Shown here: piece after piece, positions 1-8,081 of the stretch
How the letters are laid out: each line of letters starts with the position of its first letter
How positions within the stretch are numbered: the first letter of the stretch is position 1
Source: a virus
Virus record (IMG/VR): IMGVR_UViG_3300033149_000835
Span: 1-39,471 of that record
Direction: 5' to 3' (one strand)
Length of the DNA: 39,471 bases
Position numbers and translations under genes: made by a program
Notes under the pieces: model-generated
Database searches by the model: none
What the model saw: only the letters and a program-made list of their open reading frames with translations
What the model was told of the DNA's origin: nothing

Positions 1-114
1 CGTTTGACAATTCAACACCAGGCGCAACTCTGGAAAGCGTAGGGCTTACTGACCTTGAATTAGCTGTTTGGAAATTAGTAGGATATGGGTTTAATACTAG
101 AGGAGATATTGCGG
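1..114. repeat. Terminal direct repeat, left copy (circularisation overlap)
   Basis: Bases 1-114 are identical to 39358-39471. The reading frame of the connector gene passes through the join without interruption, so the molecule closes into a 39,357-bp circle. The repeat lies inside a gene, which favours an assembly overlap of a circular or circularly permuted genome over a physical virion end. Confidence 0.95.
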
Positions 115-239
115 ACATACTATCTGAAAGCATTGGTGATTATTCAGTGTCATATGGCCGTGTAGGAAGTGCTGGTAAGGGGGTTATGCGAGATTTTAAA
201 GAAATAATTAATAAATATAGACGACCACATTTAAATTAA
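1..239 (+). CDS. Head-tail connector protein, C-terminal part (continues from 38961)
   Basis: This is the 3' part of the gene that begins at 38961. The codon at 3 is in frame with the right-end part once the ends are joined at the 114-bp repeat, and the gene ends at TAA 237-239. The joined protein is about 211 residues. Its size, the position two genes after the major capsid gene, and the helical C-terminal half containing 'LTDLELAVWKLVGYGF' fit the gp6/gp15-like adaptor family that docks below the portal ring. Family assignment comes from context and general look rather than a catalytic motif. Confidence 0.75.
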   Translation, partial: FDNSTPGATLESVGLTDLELAVWKLVGYGFNTRGDIADILSESIGDYSVSYGRVGSAGKGVMRDFKEIINKYRRPHLN

Positions 240-244
240 AACAT

Positions 245-421
245 ATGGATATAGTTCAATTAGTAGTTCAATTTGGCGCAGTTGGTATCGCAGTTTATCT
301 TATTCATTCTCAAAGAAAAGAAAGAAGTGCATTTTTAAGAATAATCGGCAATCATATTACCGATAATACTAAGATACTTCAAAAACTTTATGACTATTTA
401 AAACGAAATGGCGATTCATAG
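245..421 (+). CDS. Small membrane protein in the head-tail joining cluster
   Basis: A 58-residue protein, MDIVQLVVQFGAVGIAVYLI at the N-terminus followed by a basic segment (HSQRKERS) and a polar helix. It looks like one N-terminal transmembrane helix with a cytoplasmic basic flank. It starts five bases after the connector stop and its last 14 bases overlap the next gene, so it is probably translated with the cluster. Such small hydrophobic proteins occur among phage connector genes and are sometimes holin-like. I see no specific family motif and assign no function. Confidence 0.6.
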   Translation: MDIVQLVVQFGAVGIAVYLIHSQRKERSAFLRIIGNHITDNTKILQKLYDYLKRNGDS

Positions 422-758
422 ATTTTACAATTACAGAATAACTATAATGCGGATAAAAGATGTGGGCGGTGCTTCATTTCACGCTAGGCCGGTTACAAGT
501 TCCACTATTGACGCACATATACAGAGAGTTGGAGATAGCAATGATCCACTTGCTATGGGTGTTGGCGCTACGCATAAGGCGTGGTGCGATATATCCCACG
601 AAATTCAGGATGGTGATGTTATCAAAACAACTGACGAAAGAGAAAGAGAAGTTTTGTATCAGGTTTTAGCAATTACAAATGAGGGCAGAGATACAGCTAT
701 AAATGAACATAAGGAACTGATGCTTAAAATCTATGATGACGAAAGGCCGCTACCTTAG
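408..758 (+). CDS. Probable head closure / head-tail adaptor protein
   Basis: A 116-residue soluble protein. Size and order (connector, this gene, HK97 gp10-like, terminator, tail tube) match the head-completion slot of siphophages, the SPP1 gp16-like stopper position. The start at 408 overlaps the upstream gene by 14 bases; an in-frame ATG at 447 (MRIKDVGG) would give 103 residues and remove the overlap, and I cannot decide between them. The residues alone give no diagnostic motif, so the call rests mainly on synteny. Confidence 0.6.
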   Translation: MAIHRFYNYRITIMRIKDVGGASFHARPVTSSTIDAHIQRVGDSNDPLAMGVGATHKAWCDISHEIQDGDVIKTTDEREREVLYQVLAITNEGRDTAINEHKELMLKIYDDERPLP

Positions 759-774
759 TTAACATATGTTAACT
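757..774. promoter_or_regulatory. 18-bp perfect palindrome
   Basis: AGTTAACATATGTTAACT reads the same on both strands and overlaps the stop codon of the head-closure gene. A third GTTAAC lies at 788-793. No T-run follows, so it is not a classical terminator. It could be a protein-binding site or an RNA processing hairpin. The function is unknown. Confidence 0.5.
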
Positions 775-807
775 TAGAGAATTATAGGTTAACAAAATAT
801 CAAAAAT

Positions 808-1203
808 ATGGCTAAGAATAACATAGAAATAAAAGGCTTAGATAAATTCCAAAAAGCGCTTAGAAGTTCGCCGGAGATTTCTGCACCATTTATGCAAGAA
901 GCAATCGTTAAAAGTATTGCAAGTATTCAAAGGGAAGCTGTGCCGAGAACTCCACTTGATACTGGTGATTTAAGAAAAAGTTATAGGCCGAAGTTTAAAC
1001 TGCTAACAGGTATATTGGGATTTGGTTCACCGGGAGTTAAATATGCTTATATACAACATGAGGGAAATTTCAGACATCCTAGAGGCGGAGAACGAAAGTT
1101 TTTAGATAAAGCGGTTAAAGCACAAAAGACTGAAATTAATAAAATATTTAAGAAAGCGCTTGGAAAAATAATGGGCGCAATAGCATTAAAAAGTAAATTC
1201 TAA
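808..1203 (+). CDS. HK97 gp10-like neck/tail completion protein
   Basis: A 131-residue basic protein. The order N-terminal 'IKGLDKFQKAL', then 'PRTPLDTGDLRKSYR', then 'YAYIQHEGNFRHPRGG' is the signature of the HK97 gp10 family: the T-x-x-D-T-G-x-L-R core and a Y-x-x-x-x-x-H-E-G-x-x-x-x-x-R-G loop. This family sits at the neck between the head connector and the tail terminator. The stop codon overlaps the next start by one base (TAATG), suggesting coupled translation. Confidence 0.85.
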   Translation: MAKNNIEIKGLDKFQKALRSSPEISAPFMQEAIVKSIASIQREAVPRTPLDTGDLRKSYRPKFKLLTGILGFGSPGVKYAYIQHEGNFRHPRGGERKFLDKAVKAQKTEINKIFKKALGKIMGAIALKSKF

Positions 1204-1637
1204 TGGCACAAACATCATACCAAATTTTAAGGGATCAAATACTTAGTAAATTGAATGCAATAACTGATTTTTATGAAGTTAAAAGATACCCGAAATTACA
1301 GTTTAGCGGTTATCCGGCAGTTTGTATTGAGCCGTCAGATGTAGATTCTGATTATGAAACCAATGCAGAACATTTGAGGGTTTATGCATTTAATATCTAT
1401 ATATTTTATGAGAATAAAACAACAGGAAATGATACGGCACTAGACAGACTTTATAATGTAATAGACCAGGTGCTTAACAGTTTTGACGGCGATCAGGTAT
1501 TAACAGGAATTACTATGCCAGCAGGCCGTGATGTATTGGGCGTAAAGCCGACAACGCAAGGCTGGGAAGCACTTGCTGATAATGAAACTATACAAGGAAA
1601 AATTTTAATACAGGTTATGGTATCCGTAACCTACTAA
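1203..1637 (+). CDS. Tail terminator / tail completion protein
   Basis: A 144-residue protein between the gp10-like neck protein and the tail tube protein, the usual place of the terminator ring protein that stops tail tube growth. The N-terminus 'MAQTSYQILRDQILSKL' leads into a mixed alpha/beta protein with a C-terminal strand 'KILIQVMVSVTY', as in gpU-like folds. No catalytic motif is expected. The call rests on order, size and the predicted fold pattern. Confidence 0.65.
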   Translation: MAQTSYQILRDQILSKLNAITDFYEVKRYPKLQFSGYPAVCIEPSDVDSDYETNAEHLRVYAFNIYIFYENKTTGNDTALDRLYNVIDQVLNSFDGDQVLTGITMPAGRDVLGVKPTTQGWEALADNETIQGKILIQVMVSVTY

Positions 1638-1655
1638 TAACTAAGAAAGAAAAAT

Positions 1656-2657
1656 ATGGCAAAAATTACAGGCGGAAGAATAAATTTAGGAGTAGCTAGG
1701 GAAGCTGCAAGGGGAACTTGTTTGCTGCCTACATTCTGGATTCCCTGGACAACTATTGATTTTGAAGACAAAGTAACTTCAATTAATTCAGCAGAAGCAT
1801 TGGGAGTAATTTGTGATTCACACGAAAAGCACAATGTTGAAAAATATGGACAGGGCAGTATTGAAGGTGAAGTCAGGGATGACAGTTTCGGACTTTATCT
1901 CTATGCATTAATGGGAACATTAACAGGTTCAGTTGCAGTGGTAGCTAGTTCATACGACCACACATTTAACATTGCAAACACAAATCAGCACACATCATTA
2001 ACACTGACAACCGAAGATCCAAACGGCGACAGACAATGGTGCTTGGCTATGATTAATACAATGGAACTTAATGTGGTCTTAGGTGAATATGTGAAATATA
2101 ATATTGAGTTTATTTCAAGACATTCACATCCAACGGCTGCTGATCACGATATTGGAAGTTTTGGAGTAGAGCATAAATTCAGATGTATTGATGCTTATAT
2201 ATTACTTGCGGCCAATAGGGCGGCTGTTGATGTGTTAGACAAAACCGACAGGGTTAAGATACAGAGTTTAAGGCTCACATTCAACAAGAATATATTGAGA
2301 AAGCATATGACAGGCACTATTGAAATGGATGATGCAATTAATCAGGCATTCAGTGTTGAGGGGGAATTTACATTACCTTATGAAGATCAAGTTTATCGGG
2401 CTTTGATGAATCTGAATACTTATCAGGCAATGAAAATTGTAATAGAAAATCAAGAAGTTGCTTTAGCTGACGGTGCTGCAATCCATCCGTCAATCACTAT
2501 TAACCTGCCACGCTGTGGGTTCTATGATTGGACACCTGACAGGCCGGTTGGTGAGTTAGCAGAACAGACAATAGGATTTAAGGGATATAGGGATCACGCT
2601 AACGACGAAGATTGTGTTTATTCAATAGTTTTGCGAAACGATACAATTACTTACTAA
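1656..2657 (+). CDS. Major tail tube protein
   Basis: A 333-residue protein immediately before the G/GT chaperone pair, the fixed position of the siphophage tail tube subunit. The N-terminal segment 'INLGVAREAARGTCLLPTFW' and later 'SIEGEVRDDSFGLYLYALMG' resemble tube proteins with a beta-sandwich core, and the chain is beta-rich throughout. At 333 residues it is longer than minimal tube proteins, so it may carry an extra surface domain. No Shine-Dalgarno is visible; an A-rich stretch precedes the ATG. Confidence 0.8.
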   Translation: MAKITGGRINLGVAREAARGTCLLPTFWIPWTTIDFEDKVTSINSAEALGVICDSHEKHNVEKYGQGSIEGEVRDDSFGLYLYALMGTLTGSVAVVASSYDHTFNIANTNQHTSLTLTTEDPNGDRQWCLAMINTMELNVVLGEYVKYNIEFISRHSHPTAADHDIGSFGVEHKFRCIDAYILLAANRAAVDVLDKTDRVKIQSLRLTFNKNILRKHMTGTIEMDDAINQAFSVEGEFTLPYEDQVYRALMNLNTYQAMKIVIENQEVALADGAAIHPSITINLPRCGFYDWTPDRPVGELAEQTIGFKGYRDHANDEDCVYSIVLRNDTITY

Positions 2658-2676
2658 ATACTAATTAATATAAATT

Positions 2677-2937
2677 ATGTCCGAAAGAGAAACGACAAAA
2701 ATTACCACTCCAGTCGGTAAGATTGAGGTTGTCTTAAAAGCATGGCTTACGGGTGGTGAAAAGTTGGAAATGACTAAAATAGATCAAAAAGCAGCAGTTG
2801 AATGGATGCTTAAAACAATTATTGTTAGTCCAGATTTAGAAACTGTAAAGAATATGCATGGAAAAGATTTTGATTTTCTTTTAGTAGAAATGAATAAAGT
2901 AGCAGAGGCAAGCACTTGGACTGAAAAAAAAAACTGA
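2677..2937 (+). CDS. Tail assembly chaperone G (short product)
   Basis: An 86-residue protein between tail tube and tape measure genes, the place of lambda gpG. It starts with 'ITTPVGKIEVVLKAWLTGG', typical of tail chaperones, and ends 'TEKKN' just after a run of ten A. The short form is made by ordinary termination at TGA 2935-2937, and a -1 shift gives the longer GT form. Its known role is to coat or recruit the tape measure protein during tail assembly; it is absent from the finished tail. Confidence 0.85.
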   Translation: MSERETTKITTPVGKIEVVLKAWLTGGEKLEMTKIDQKAAVEWMLKTIIVSPDLETVKNMHGKDFDFLLVEMNKVAEASTWTEKKN

Positions 2938-3149
2938 TTGAAAGACAATATAGAAACATTAAACATTTAGGAAGTGGCAGAGCAGAAAAAGAATTAAAAA
3001 TACTTGAAATTTGTAAGTATATGAATTGGGATTATTGGACATATTTAAGACAACCACAATGGTTTTTGGATATAGTTTTATCAAAAATAAAAATAGATAA
3101 TGAATTTGCTGAAATTGAAGTTAAAAAATTAAAGTCAAAAAATGGCTGA
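2677..3149 (+). CDS. Tail assembly chaperone GT (-1 frameshift product)
   Basis: If the ribosome slips back one base in the A-run, translation passes the G stop and continues for about 70 codons to TGA 3147-3149, giving about 157 residues. The -1 extension is fully open, contains 'YMNWDYWTYLRQPQW', and has no ATG start of its own near the junction, so it makes sense only as a fusion. It ends overlapping the tape measure start (ATG 3142), as in lambda-type G/T modules. Transcriptional slippage on the A-run could yield the same product. Confidence 0.85.
2924..2933 (+). other. Slippery site (A10) for G/GT frameshift
   Basis: Ten consecutive A bases, zero-frame codons GAA AAA AAA AAC TGA. Tandem slippage of two AAA-decoding tRNAs by -1 keeps full pairing and opens the 3' frame. 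The zero-frame stop follows directly. Ratio and mechanism (ribosomal or transcriptional) cannot be read from sequence. Confidence 0.85.
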
Positions 3150-4791
3150 TGTAAAATTACAAGCAGTCCTTACTCTAAAAGATAAGATGACTTCAGAATT
3201 AAAAAAGTCTGAAGGGTCTTTGAAGCGTTGGGCTGGAGTTGCTGTTGCTGCTGCTGGTGCGGCTGCTATTGCTATTGGTGTTAAATCTGTTCAGGCTGCT
3301 ATTAAATATGAAACTGCTTTTGCTGGTGTAAGAAAAACAGTTGATGCAAGTGAGGAAGAATTTAAACAAATGAGTGATGCTTTTATTGAAATGTCTAAGA
3401 AATTTCCTACTTCGGCCAATGAATTAGCACGAATTGGTGAATTGGCTGGACAATTAGGTATTGCTAAAGAAAATGTAGTGGATTTTTCAAAAACTATTGC
3501 AGATATAGCAACAACAACTAATCTTACATCTGAAGCAGCCGCTACTGATTTTGCACGAATAATAAATATAATGCAAGAAAGTCAAGATAATGTTGATCGT
3601 ATGGGATCAACGGTTGTTGAATTGGGTAATAATTTTGCTACGACAGAAGGGGAAATTGTAGATTTTGCTACTAGAATTGCTGGTGCAGCGCAAGTATCAG
3701 GATTAGCAACTTCTGATATTTTTGGAATAGCCACAGCTTTTACATCTGTTGGTGTTCAGGCTGAACGGGGTGGAACTGCTGTTAGTAAAACATTATTTGC
3801 AATGGCAACGGAAGTTGAAAATGGTGGTGAAAAATTAGATGATTTCGCTAGAGTTGCTGGTGTTACATCAGATGAATTTGTTACTGCCTTTCAGGAAGAT
3901 GCAGCAGGTGCATTTAATATGTTTGTGGCAGGTTTAGGTGAAAGAGGAATCGAAGCAACTGGATTATTAGAAGAACTAGAATTATCAGATGCAAGATTAA
4001 TGCAAGCATTTATATCTGTGGCTGGTGCTGGTGGTATTATGACTGACGCTATTGAAACAGCAGGTGAAGCATTTGAAGATAATACTGCATTAACTGAAGA
4101 AGCTCAAAAAAGATATAAAACTACCGAGAGCCAAATTGAAATATTAAAAAATACTTTAATTGCATTAGGAATAGATATAGGGAATCAATTATTACCACAT
4201 ATTCAAAATATGTTGAAATGGATTCAGGATAATGAAACTGAAATAAAAAACTTTATAAAATCAGCAATGGGTTTAGCTAAATTTATAATTAATGTTTTAG
4301 TTAAAGCATTTACTTCTATTACAATGGTATTAGAAAATGTAATATTCTGGGTAATGCAAACATGGGATTGGTTTAAAAAAGTATTTGATTTTTTAGTTGG
4401 TGGAATTGGAAAAACTGTATTTGATTCTATTGCAGATCAAATCAGAGGAGTAGGTGATGCTATTAGAAATGTAATTGAGTGGTTTGGTAAATTAAAAGAT
4501 AAGGCTTCTGGAGTTGTCGGTAATGTTACTGGATTTGTAGGGGGATTATTAGGCAGACAGCACGGCGGTTCTGTATCTAGAGGACAGCCATATATGGTTG
4601 GTGAACGGGGGGCAGAGTTGTTTGTGCCAAGACAGGGCGGCACGATAGTTCCAAGCGATAAAACTGGCACATCAATAAAAGTAGATTTAAGGGGTGCTAC
4701 TGTCAGAAGCGATCAGGATATACAGGTTATTATCGAGGCGGTAAAGAATGCATTTAATCGTGATTTAAGCATTGAACAGTTAGGAGTTTAA
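3142..4791 (+). CDS. Tape measure protein
   Basis: A 549-residue protein. The N-terminal 30 residues are polar, followed by a hydrophobic Ala/Gly-rich segment (about 31-50). The central part is helical and carries the phage tail tape measure (TIGR01760-like) core with 'SANELARIGELAGQLGI' and 'VGVQAERGGTAVSKTL'. Residues about 375-425 are hydrophobic and aromatic (IINVLVKAF, VIFWVMQTWDWF). The C-terminus has 'GRQHGGSVSRGQPYMVGERG', a common tape-measure tail motif. At roughly 0.15 nm per residue it predicts a tail near 80 nm, short for a siphovirus. Confidence 0.92.
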   Translation: MADVKLQAVLTLKDKMTSELKKSEGSLKRWAGVAVAAAGAAAIAIGVKSVQAAIKYETAFAGVRKTVDASEEEFKQMSDAFIEMSKKFPTSANELARIGELAGQLGIAKENVVDFSKTIADIATTTNLTSEAAATDFARIINIMQESQDNVDRMGSTVVELGNNFATTEGEIVDFATRIAGAAQVSGLATSDIFGIATAFTSVGVQAERGGTAVSKTLFAMATEVENGGEKLDDFARVAGVTSDEFVTAFQEDAAGAFNMFVAGLGERGIEATGLLEELELSDARLMQAFISVAGAGGIMTDAIETAGEAFEDNTALTEEAQKRYKTTESQIEILKNTLIALGIDIGNQLLPHIQNMLKWIQDNETEIKNFIKSAMGLAKFIINVLVKAFTSITMVLENVIFWVMQTWDWFKKVFDFLVGGIGKTVFDSIADQIRGVGDAIRNVIEWFGKLKDKASGVVGNVTGFVGGLLGRQHGGSVSRGQPYMVGERGAELFVPRQGGTIVPSDKTGTSIKVDLRGATVRSDQDIQVIIEAVKNAFNRDLSIEQLGV

Positions 4792-4795
4792 TTTT

Positions 4796-5602
4796 ATGGC
4801 TAGGGTTTTATGTGAATATGACGGCGTAAGCCTTCAAACAAATAATATAATAACACAGGAATTTGAACACGAAAGTATTGACAGTAAGACTTTGGATATT
4901 CAAAGATTGGCAAGCCGTGATGGCGGCAAGCTGTTAGCGGCTACATTCTCGCCTAAGATTATCAGGTTGCGTGGCCAAATCAGGGACACATCACAAGGCG
5001 GATTGGAGGATAGAATTGATGACTTTAAACAGCTATTAAACAGGCAAGGAAAACATTTAGATATAGAATTTGGGTCAGGCACAGGTAAACAGTCCAGAAG
5101 GCGCTATACAAGCGACTTAAGCCGAATAACGCTATTGCGTAGGCATTGGCATGTTACATTTGCCGACTGGGAGGCGGAGTTTGTGGTTAATAGAAACCCA
5201 TTTGGCAAAGAACTTGATACCTCTACTACGGAATGCGATAGCATTGAATCGGTAGCTACGGCAGTTTGCTATTACACGCCGACAGGAACTTATCCGCCAT
5301 TGCCTCTTATTATAATTACCTTTGTTGAATGCGCCGGGATTGACGGAGTTGTGGTGCGGAATCTAGCCACCGGCGATTGGATTGAAGTAAATAGCGCTAA
5401 TGAGTTTGCTAATGGAACTGTTATAAGGATAGATTGTAATAATTATACTGTTACACTTAATGATGTAGCGTGGGATTATAGCGGATTCTTTCCGCAGTTT
5501 GTGGTTGATAAATCAAATACTCTGCGAATCTCTGTTAAGGGAGATGGCGCTTTGCATTATAAGATGAATGTTAGGTTAATTTATTATCCATTTTATTTAT
5601 AG
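4796..5602 (+). CDS. Distal tail protein (Dit-like)
   Basis: A 268-residue protein immediately after the tape measure. It has an N-terminal hub-like region (about 1-140, with 'LAATFSPKIIRLRGQI' and 'RRHWHVTFADWEAEF') and a C-terminal beta-rich region, as in Dit proteins that form the hexameric ring joining tail tube to tip. Its base composition is less A/T-rich than the tape measure gene beside it, as is common in modular tails. The call rests on order plus the two-part organisation. Confidence 0.75.
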   Translation: MARVLCEYDGVSLQTNNIITQEFEHESIDSKTLDIQRLASRDGGKLLAATFSPKIIRLRGQIRDTSQGGLEDRIDDFKQLLNRQGKHLDIEFGSGTGKQSRRRYTSDLSRITLLRRHWHVTFADWEAEFVVNRNPFGKELDTSTTECDSIESVATAVCYYTPTGTYPPLPLIIITFVECAGIDGVVVRNLATGDWIEVNSANEFANGTVIRIDCNNYTVTLNDVAWDYSGFFPQFVVDKSNTLRISVKGDGALHYKMNVRLIYYPFYL

Positions 5603-5605
5603 AAT

Positions 5606-7390
5606 ATGCCGTTACATACTTATCAAATTCAATCAAATTTTGCTGATGCTTATGAACTTGATACCAGTGGTAGTATAAATCCTCATTGGATTGTTTGGTT
5701 AGGTAATCGAAGTGCTACTTATGCCCGTTATAATTTTCTTCGTTTCATTAATATAGATATTCCAAATGGTGCAATAATTAATTCAGCAATACTTACTTTT
5801 ACTGGATATACTGTATCTGCTTCTATTGGCGTTCCACCAAATGTATCTATTTATGCCGAAGCAAATGATAATCCAAGTGCTTTAAAATTTAATAACTTTG
5901 ATATATCAAATAGGAGAAGCACAACAGCCGTAGTTGCTTGGAATAATCCAATAGCTTTCCAAGTAAATACTGAACACAATAGTCCTAGTGTTGTAACAAT
6001 TATTCAAGAACTTATAAATCGCACTGGTTGGGAAAGAGGTAATGCAATTAACTTTATTTTAGATGTTGGTGGTGCAGTTGTAGAAGGTAATTTGAATAAA
6101 GCCTGGTCGTATAATACAAATTTAGGTAAAGCAGTTAAGTTAAATATAAACTTTTCAGTCCCCTCTGGCACAATACAAGAAGAAGGCAAGCCAAAACAAA
6201 AAGTATTTTTACATAAAGTTCACGATAAAGACGGAAACTATTTAGCTACCTGGGGCAGAGAGGTTATTAACCGACCTGATTTCAGGTGGACAGTAAATGG
6301 TGGAATGGGTGAAATGATTATTGACCTTAAAAGAGAATGGAAAAATTATGGTGAAAATGTAGAGGTCAAAATGGGGAATATCGTTGAAACATATATACAG
6401 GATGGCGATCAGGAACGGGGCAAGTTAGTATGGTCTGGAATTATAAATCGGTATGAACCATTAATATCATCTGACGGCACACAATTTATAAAAGTGCGTG
6501 CTACATCAAGGCTTATTGACCTACAATTCAGATTAGTTAAAGACGGCAACGATAACACAACGGTTGCTTTTAATACACTTGATCCGACTAACTTTTTCAA
6601 AGCTCTTATAAATGGTGCAAGCTCTGGCGGTTTTCTAAAAGTAGGTGAAATGGATGATACGGGAACTAGCGTTTCACATACTTTAACAGCCAATACTTTC
6701 AGGGAAGCGTTTGAGGATATACTTAAACTTTCTCCCCAATACTGGTTCTGGCGATTAAACGCTGATAATAGCATAGACTATAAGCAAGCAAACTATGACG
6801 AGGTTCAACATAAACTTTATATAGGAAAAGAGATTACTAAGATTAAGGCCACAAAGTCAAATGAGAAATTAATCAATCGAATTTATTTTATGGGCGGTGG
6901 AAGCCCTAACCTTTACAAAACTTATGAACGGACTACATCACAAAGTGAATGGGGATTAAGAGAAAAGTTTATAAAAGACGAAAGGGTTACATTAGCAGCT
7001 ACGGCTTCAACTATTTCCACTCGGCATTTAGATGATTTTGACCACCCTATATCAGAAATTGAAATTGAGGTGGTAGATTCTAACATTGATCCGATAAACG
7101 GCTATGATATAGAAAGATTTAAACCAGGTGATATTGTGCAGATATTCCATCCGCAACAACAGAGCAGATTTACTGAATGGGATGAAGCTGATTGGGATAT
7201 TGATTACTGGGATTGGAGTATTATATATTCAGTTGGCCAGCCTAATCAAATAATAGAAATTAATTATAAATTTAACAAAGTTGTTTTAAAAGTATCATCT
7301 AAGTTAGAGGATGTGCAGAAACGGATTGAGGATATTAAACGCAATCTTGATGTAACCGCTAAAACTGATATACCTATTAAGCCAACTTAA
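5606..7390 (+). CDS. Tal-like tail tip protein with N-terminal carbohydrate-binding-like domain
   Basis: A 594-residue protein. Residues about 1-185 resemble the DNRLRE/CBM96-type beta-sandwich seen in secreted and virion proteins: 'YARYNFLRFINIDIPNGAII', repeated beta strands and 'IIQELINRTGWERGNAINFI'. Residues about 200-560 look like a tail hub/Tal domain: 'VFLHKVHDKDGNYLATWG', 'KLVWSGIINRYEPLI', and a D/W-rich loop near 545. The C-terminus is a short helix. Baseplate hub proteins attach to the Dit ring. The N-terminal domain suggests direct glycan contact at adsorption. The fusion order is unusual; Tal proteins usually carry extra domains at the C-terminus. Confidence 0.75.
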   Translation: MPLHTYQIQSNFADAYELDTSGSINPHWIVWLGNRSATYARYNFLRFINIDIPNGAIINSAILTFTGYTVSASIGVPPNVSIYAEANDNPSALKFNNFDISNRRSTTAVVAWNNPIAFQVNTEHNSPSVVTIIQELINRTGWERGNAINFILDVGGAVVEGNLNKAWSYNTNLGKAVKLNINFSVPSGTIQEEGKPKQKVFLHKVHDKDGNYLATWGREVINRPDFRWTVNGGMGEMIIDLKREWKNYGENVEVKMGNIVETYIQDGDQERGKLVWSGIINRYEPLISSDGTQFIKVRATSRLIDLQFRLVKDGNDNTTVAFNTLDPTNFFKALINGASSGGFLKVGEMDDTGTSVSHTLTANTFREAFEDILKLSPQYWFWRLNADNSIDYKQANYDEVQHKLYIGKEITKIKATKSNEKLINRIYFMGGGSPNLYKTYERTTSQSEWGLREKFIKDERVTLAATASTISTRHLDDFDHPISEIEIEVVDSNIDPINGYDIERFKPGDIVQIFHPQQQSRFTEWDEADWDIDYWDWSIIYSVGQPNQIIEINYKFNKVVLKVSSKLEDVQKRIEDIKRNLDVTAKTDIPIKPT

Positions 7391-7401
7391 AGGATAAAAA
7401 T

Positions 7402-7935
7402 ATGCCAAAAACAACGATTACTAATACATTTACAGCAGGAACAAAAATAAAATCAGCCGAAGTCAATCAAAACTGGATTGACAATCGGACACATTTTGGT
7501 TCACGGGCATATCTGTCCGCAGATATGGATAATTTAGTAACTGGTGCTTGGACAATAGTTCCATATGATCTAACAAGCCACAATAATGGTGTTGCTTTTG
7601 ATGTTGCAAATTATAGATATGTAATTCCAGTAGATGGATATTATTTTTTGTTTCAACAAGTAAGGTATGAAACTGCCGATCTTGTAGTTGATAAAGCGTA
7701 TACTTGTGCTATTTATAATGGAATACAGGCGGCAGCCGGAGTTCAATTATCTGTCGGAGTTAATCATTCATCACTTGCAAATTCCTTGAAGGTATCATGT
7801 GGGCCGGATATAAGATATTTAACTGCCGGAGATCATATTTATTTTTATGTAATACAAGCATCTGGTGTTAATACGATTGATATAGATAGTGGAGAATCAG
7901 TATCTTATGGAGTAGTAGAATTTAGAGGAATATAA
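7402..7935 (+). CDS. C1q/TNF-like tail tip or receptor-binding protein
   Basis: A 177-residue protein. Residues 1-30 ('TITNTFTAGTKIKSAEVNQN') form a short attachment region often found in phage fibre proteins. Residues about 40-177 have the strand pattern of the C1q/TNF jelly roll, including 'YVIPVDGYYFLFQQVRY' and 'LTAGDHIYFYVIQASG'. C1q-like domains trimerise and often form the knob of short fibres. It is the last gene of the tail module before lysis genes, consistent with receptor binding. Confidence 0.65.
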   Translation: MPKTTITNTFTAGTKIKSAEVNQNWIDNRTHFGSRAYLSADMDNLVTGAWTIVPYDLTSHNNGVAFDVANYRYVIPVDGYYFLFQQVRYETADLVVDKAYTCAIYNGIQAAAGVQLSVGVNHSSLANSLKVSCGPDIRYLTAGDHIYFYVIQASGVNTIDIDSGESVSYGVVEFRGI

Positions 7936-7944
7936 CAAAAACAA

Positions 7945-7962
7945 AACCTTATTATTAAGGTT
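7945..7962 (+). other. Short perfect hairpin between tail and lysis genes
   Basis: AACCTTA-TTAT-TAAGGTT forms a 7-bp stem with a 4-base loop directly before the 7968 ATG. It has no T-run, so it is more likely an mRNA boundary or processing element than a strong intrinsic terminator. Confidence 0.4.
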
Positions 7963-7967
7963 AATAT

Positions 7968-8081
7968 ATGAAACTTAGTAAATTTTCAAGTATTGCTGCT
8001 ATTCTTATTACAATCTTTGTTTGGGCGGTAATATTCTGGCTTGTTTACCATTTAATCCGGATAGTAATAATTATGTTCTAA
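7968..8081 (+). CDS. 37-residue membrane peptide overlapping the endolysin gene
   Basis: ATG 7968 opens a 37-codon frame. It begins 'MKLSKFSSIAAILITIFVWA' and stays hydrophobic to the end, ending at TAA 8079-8081. A basic N-terminus and a long hydrophobic stretch look like a single transmembrane helix or a signal peptide. Its 3' half overlaps the endolysin frame. It may be a separate holin-like peptide, or it may be the true secretion signal of the endolysin separated by a one-base shift (see findings). I cannot decide which. Confidence 0.45.
   Translation: MKLSKFSSIAAILITIFVWAVIFWLVYHLIRIVIIMF

Noticed and set aside
2935-2937. TGA read as an amino acid (alternative genetic code)
   Set aside because: TGA, TAA and TAG all end genes at sensible boundaries, often as ATGA overlaps; the -1 frame explains this case.
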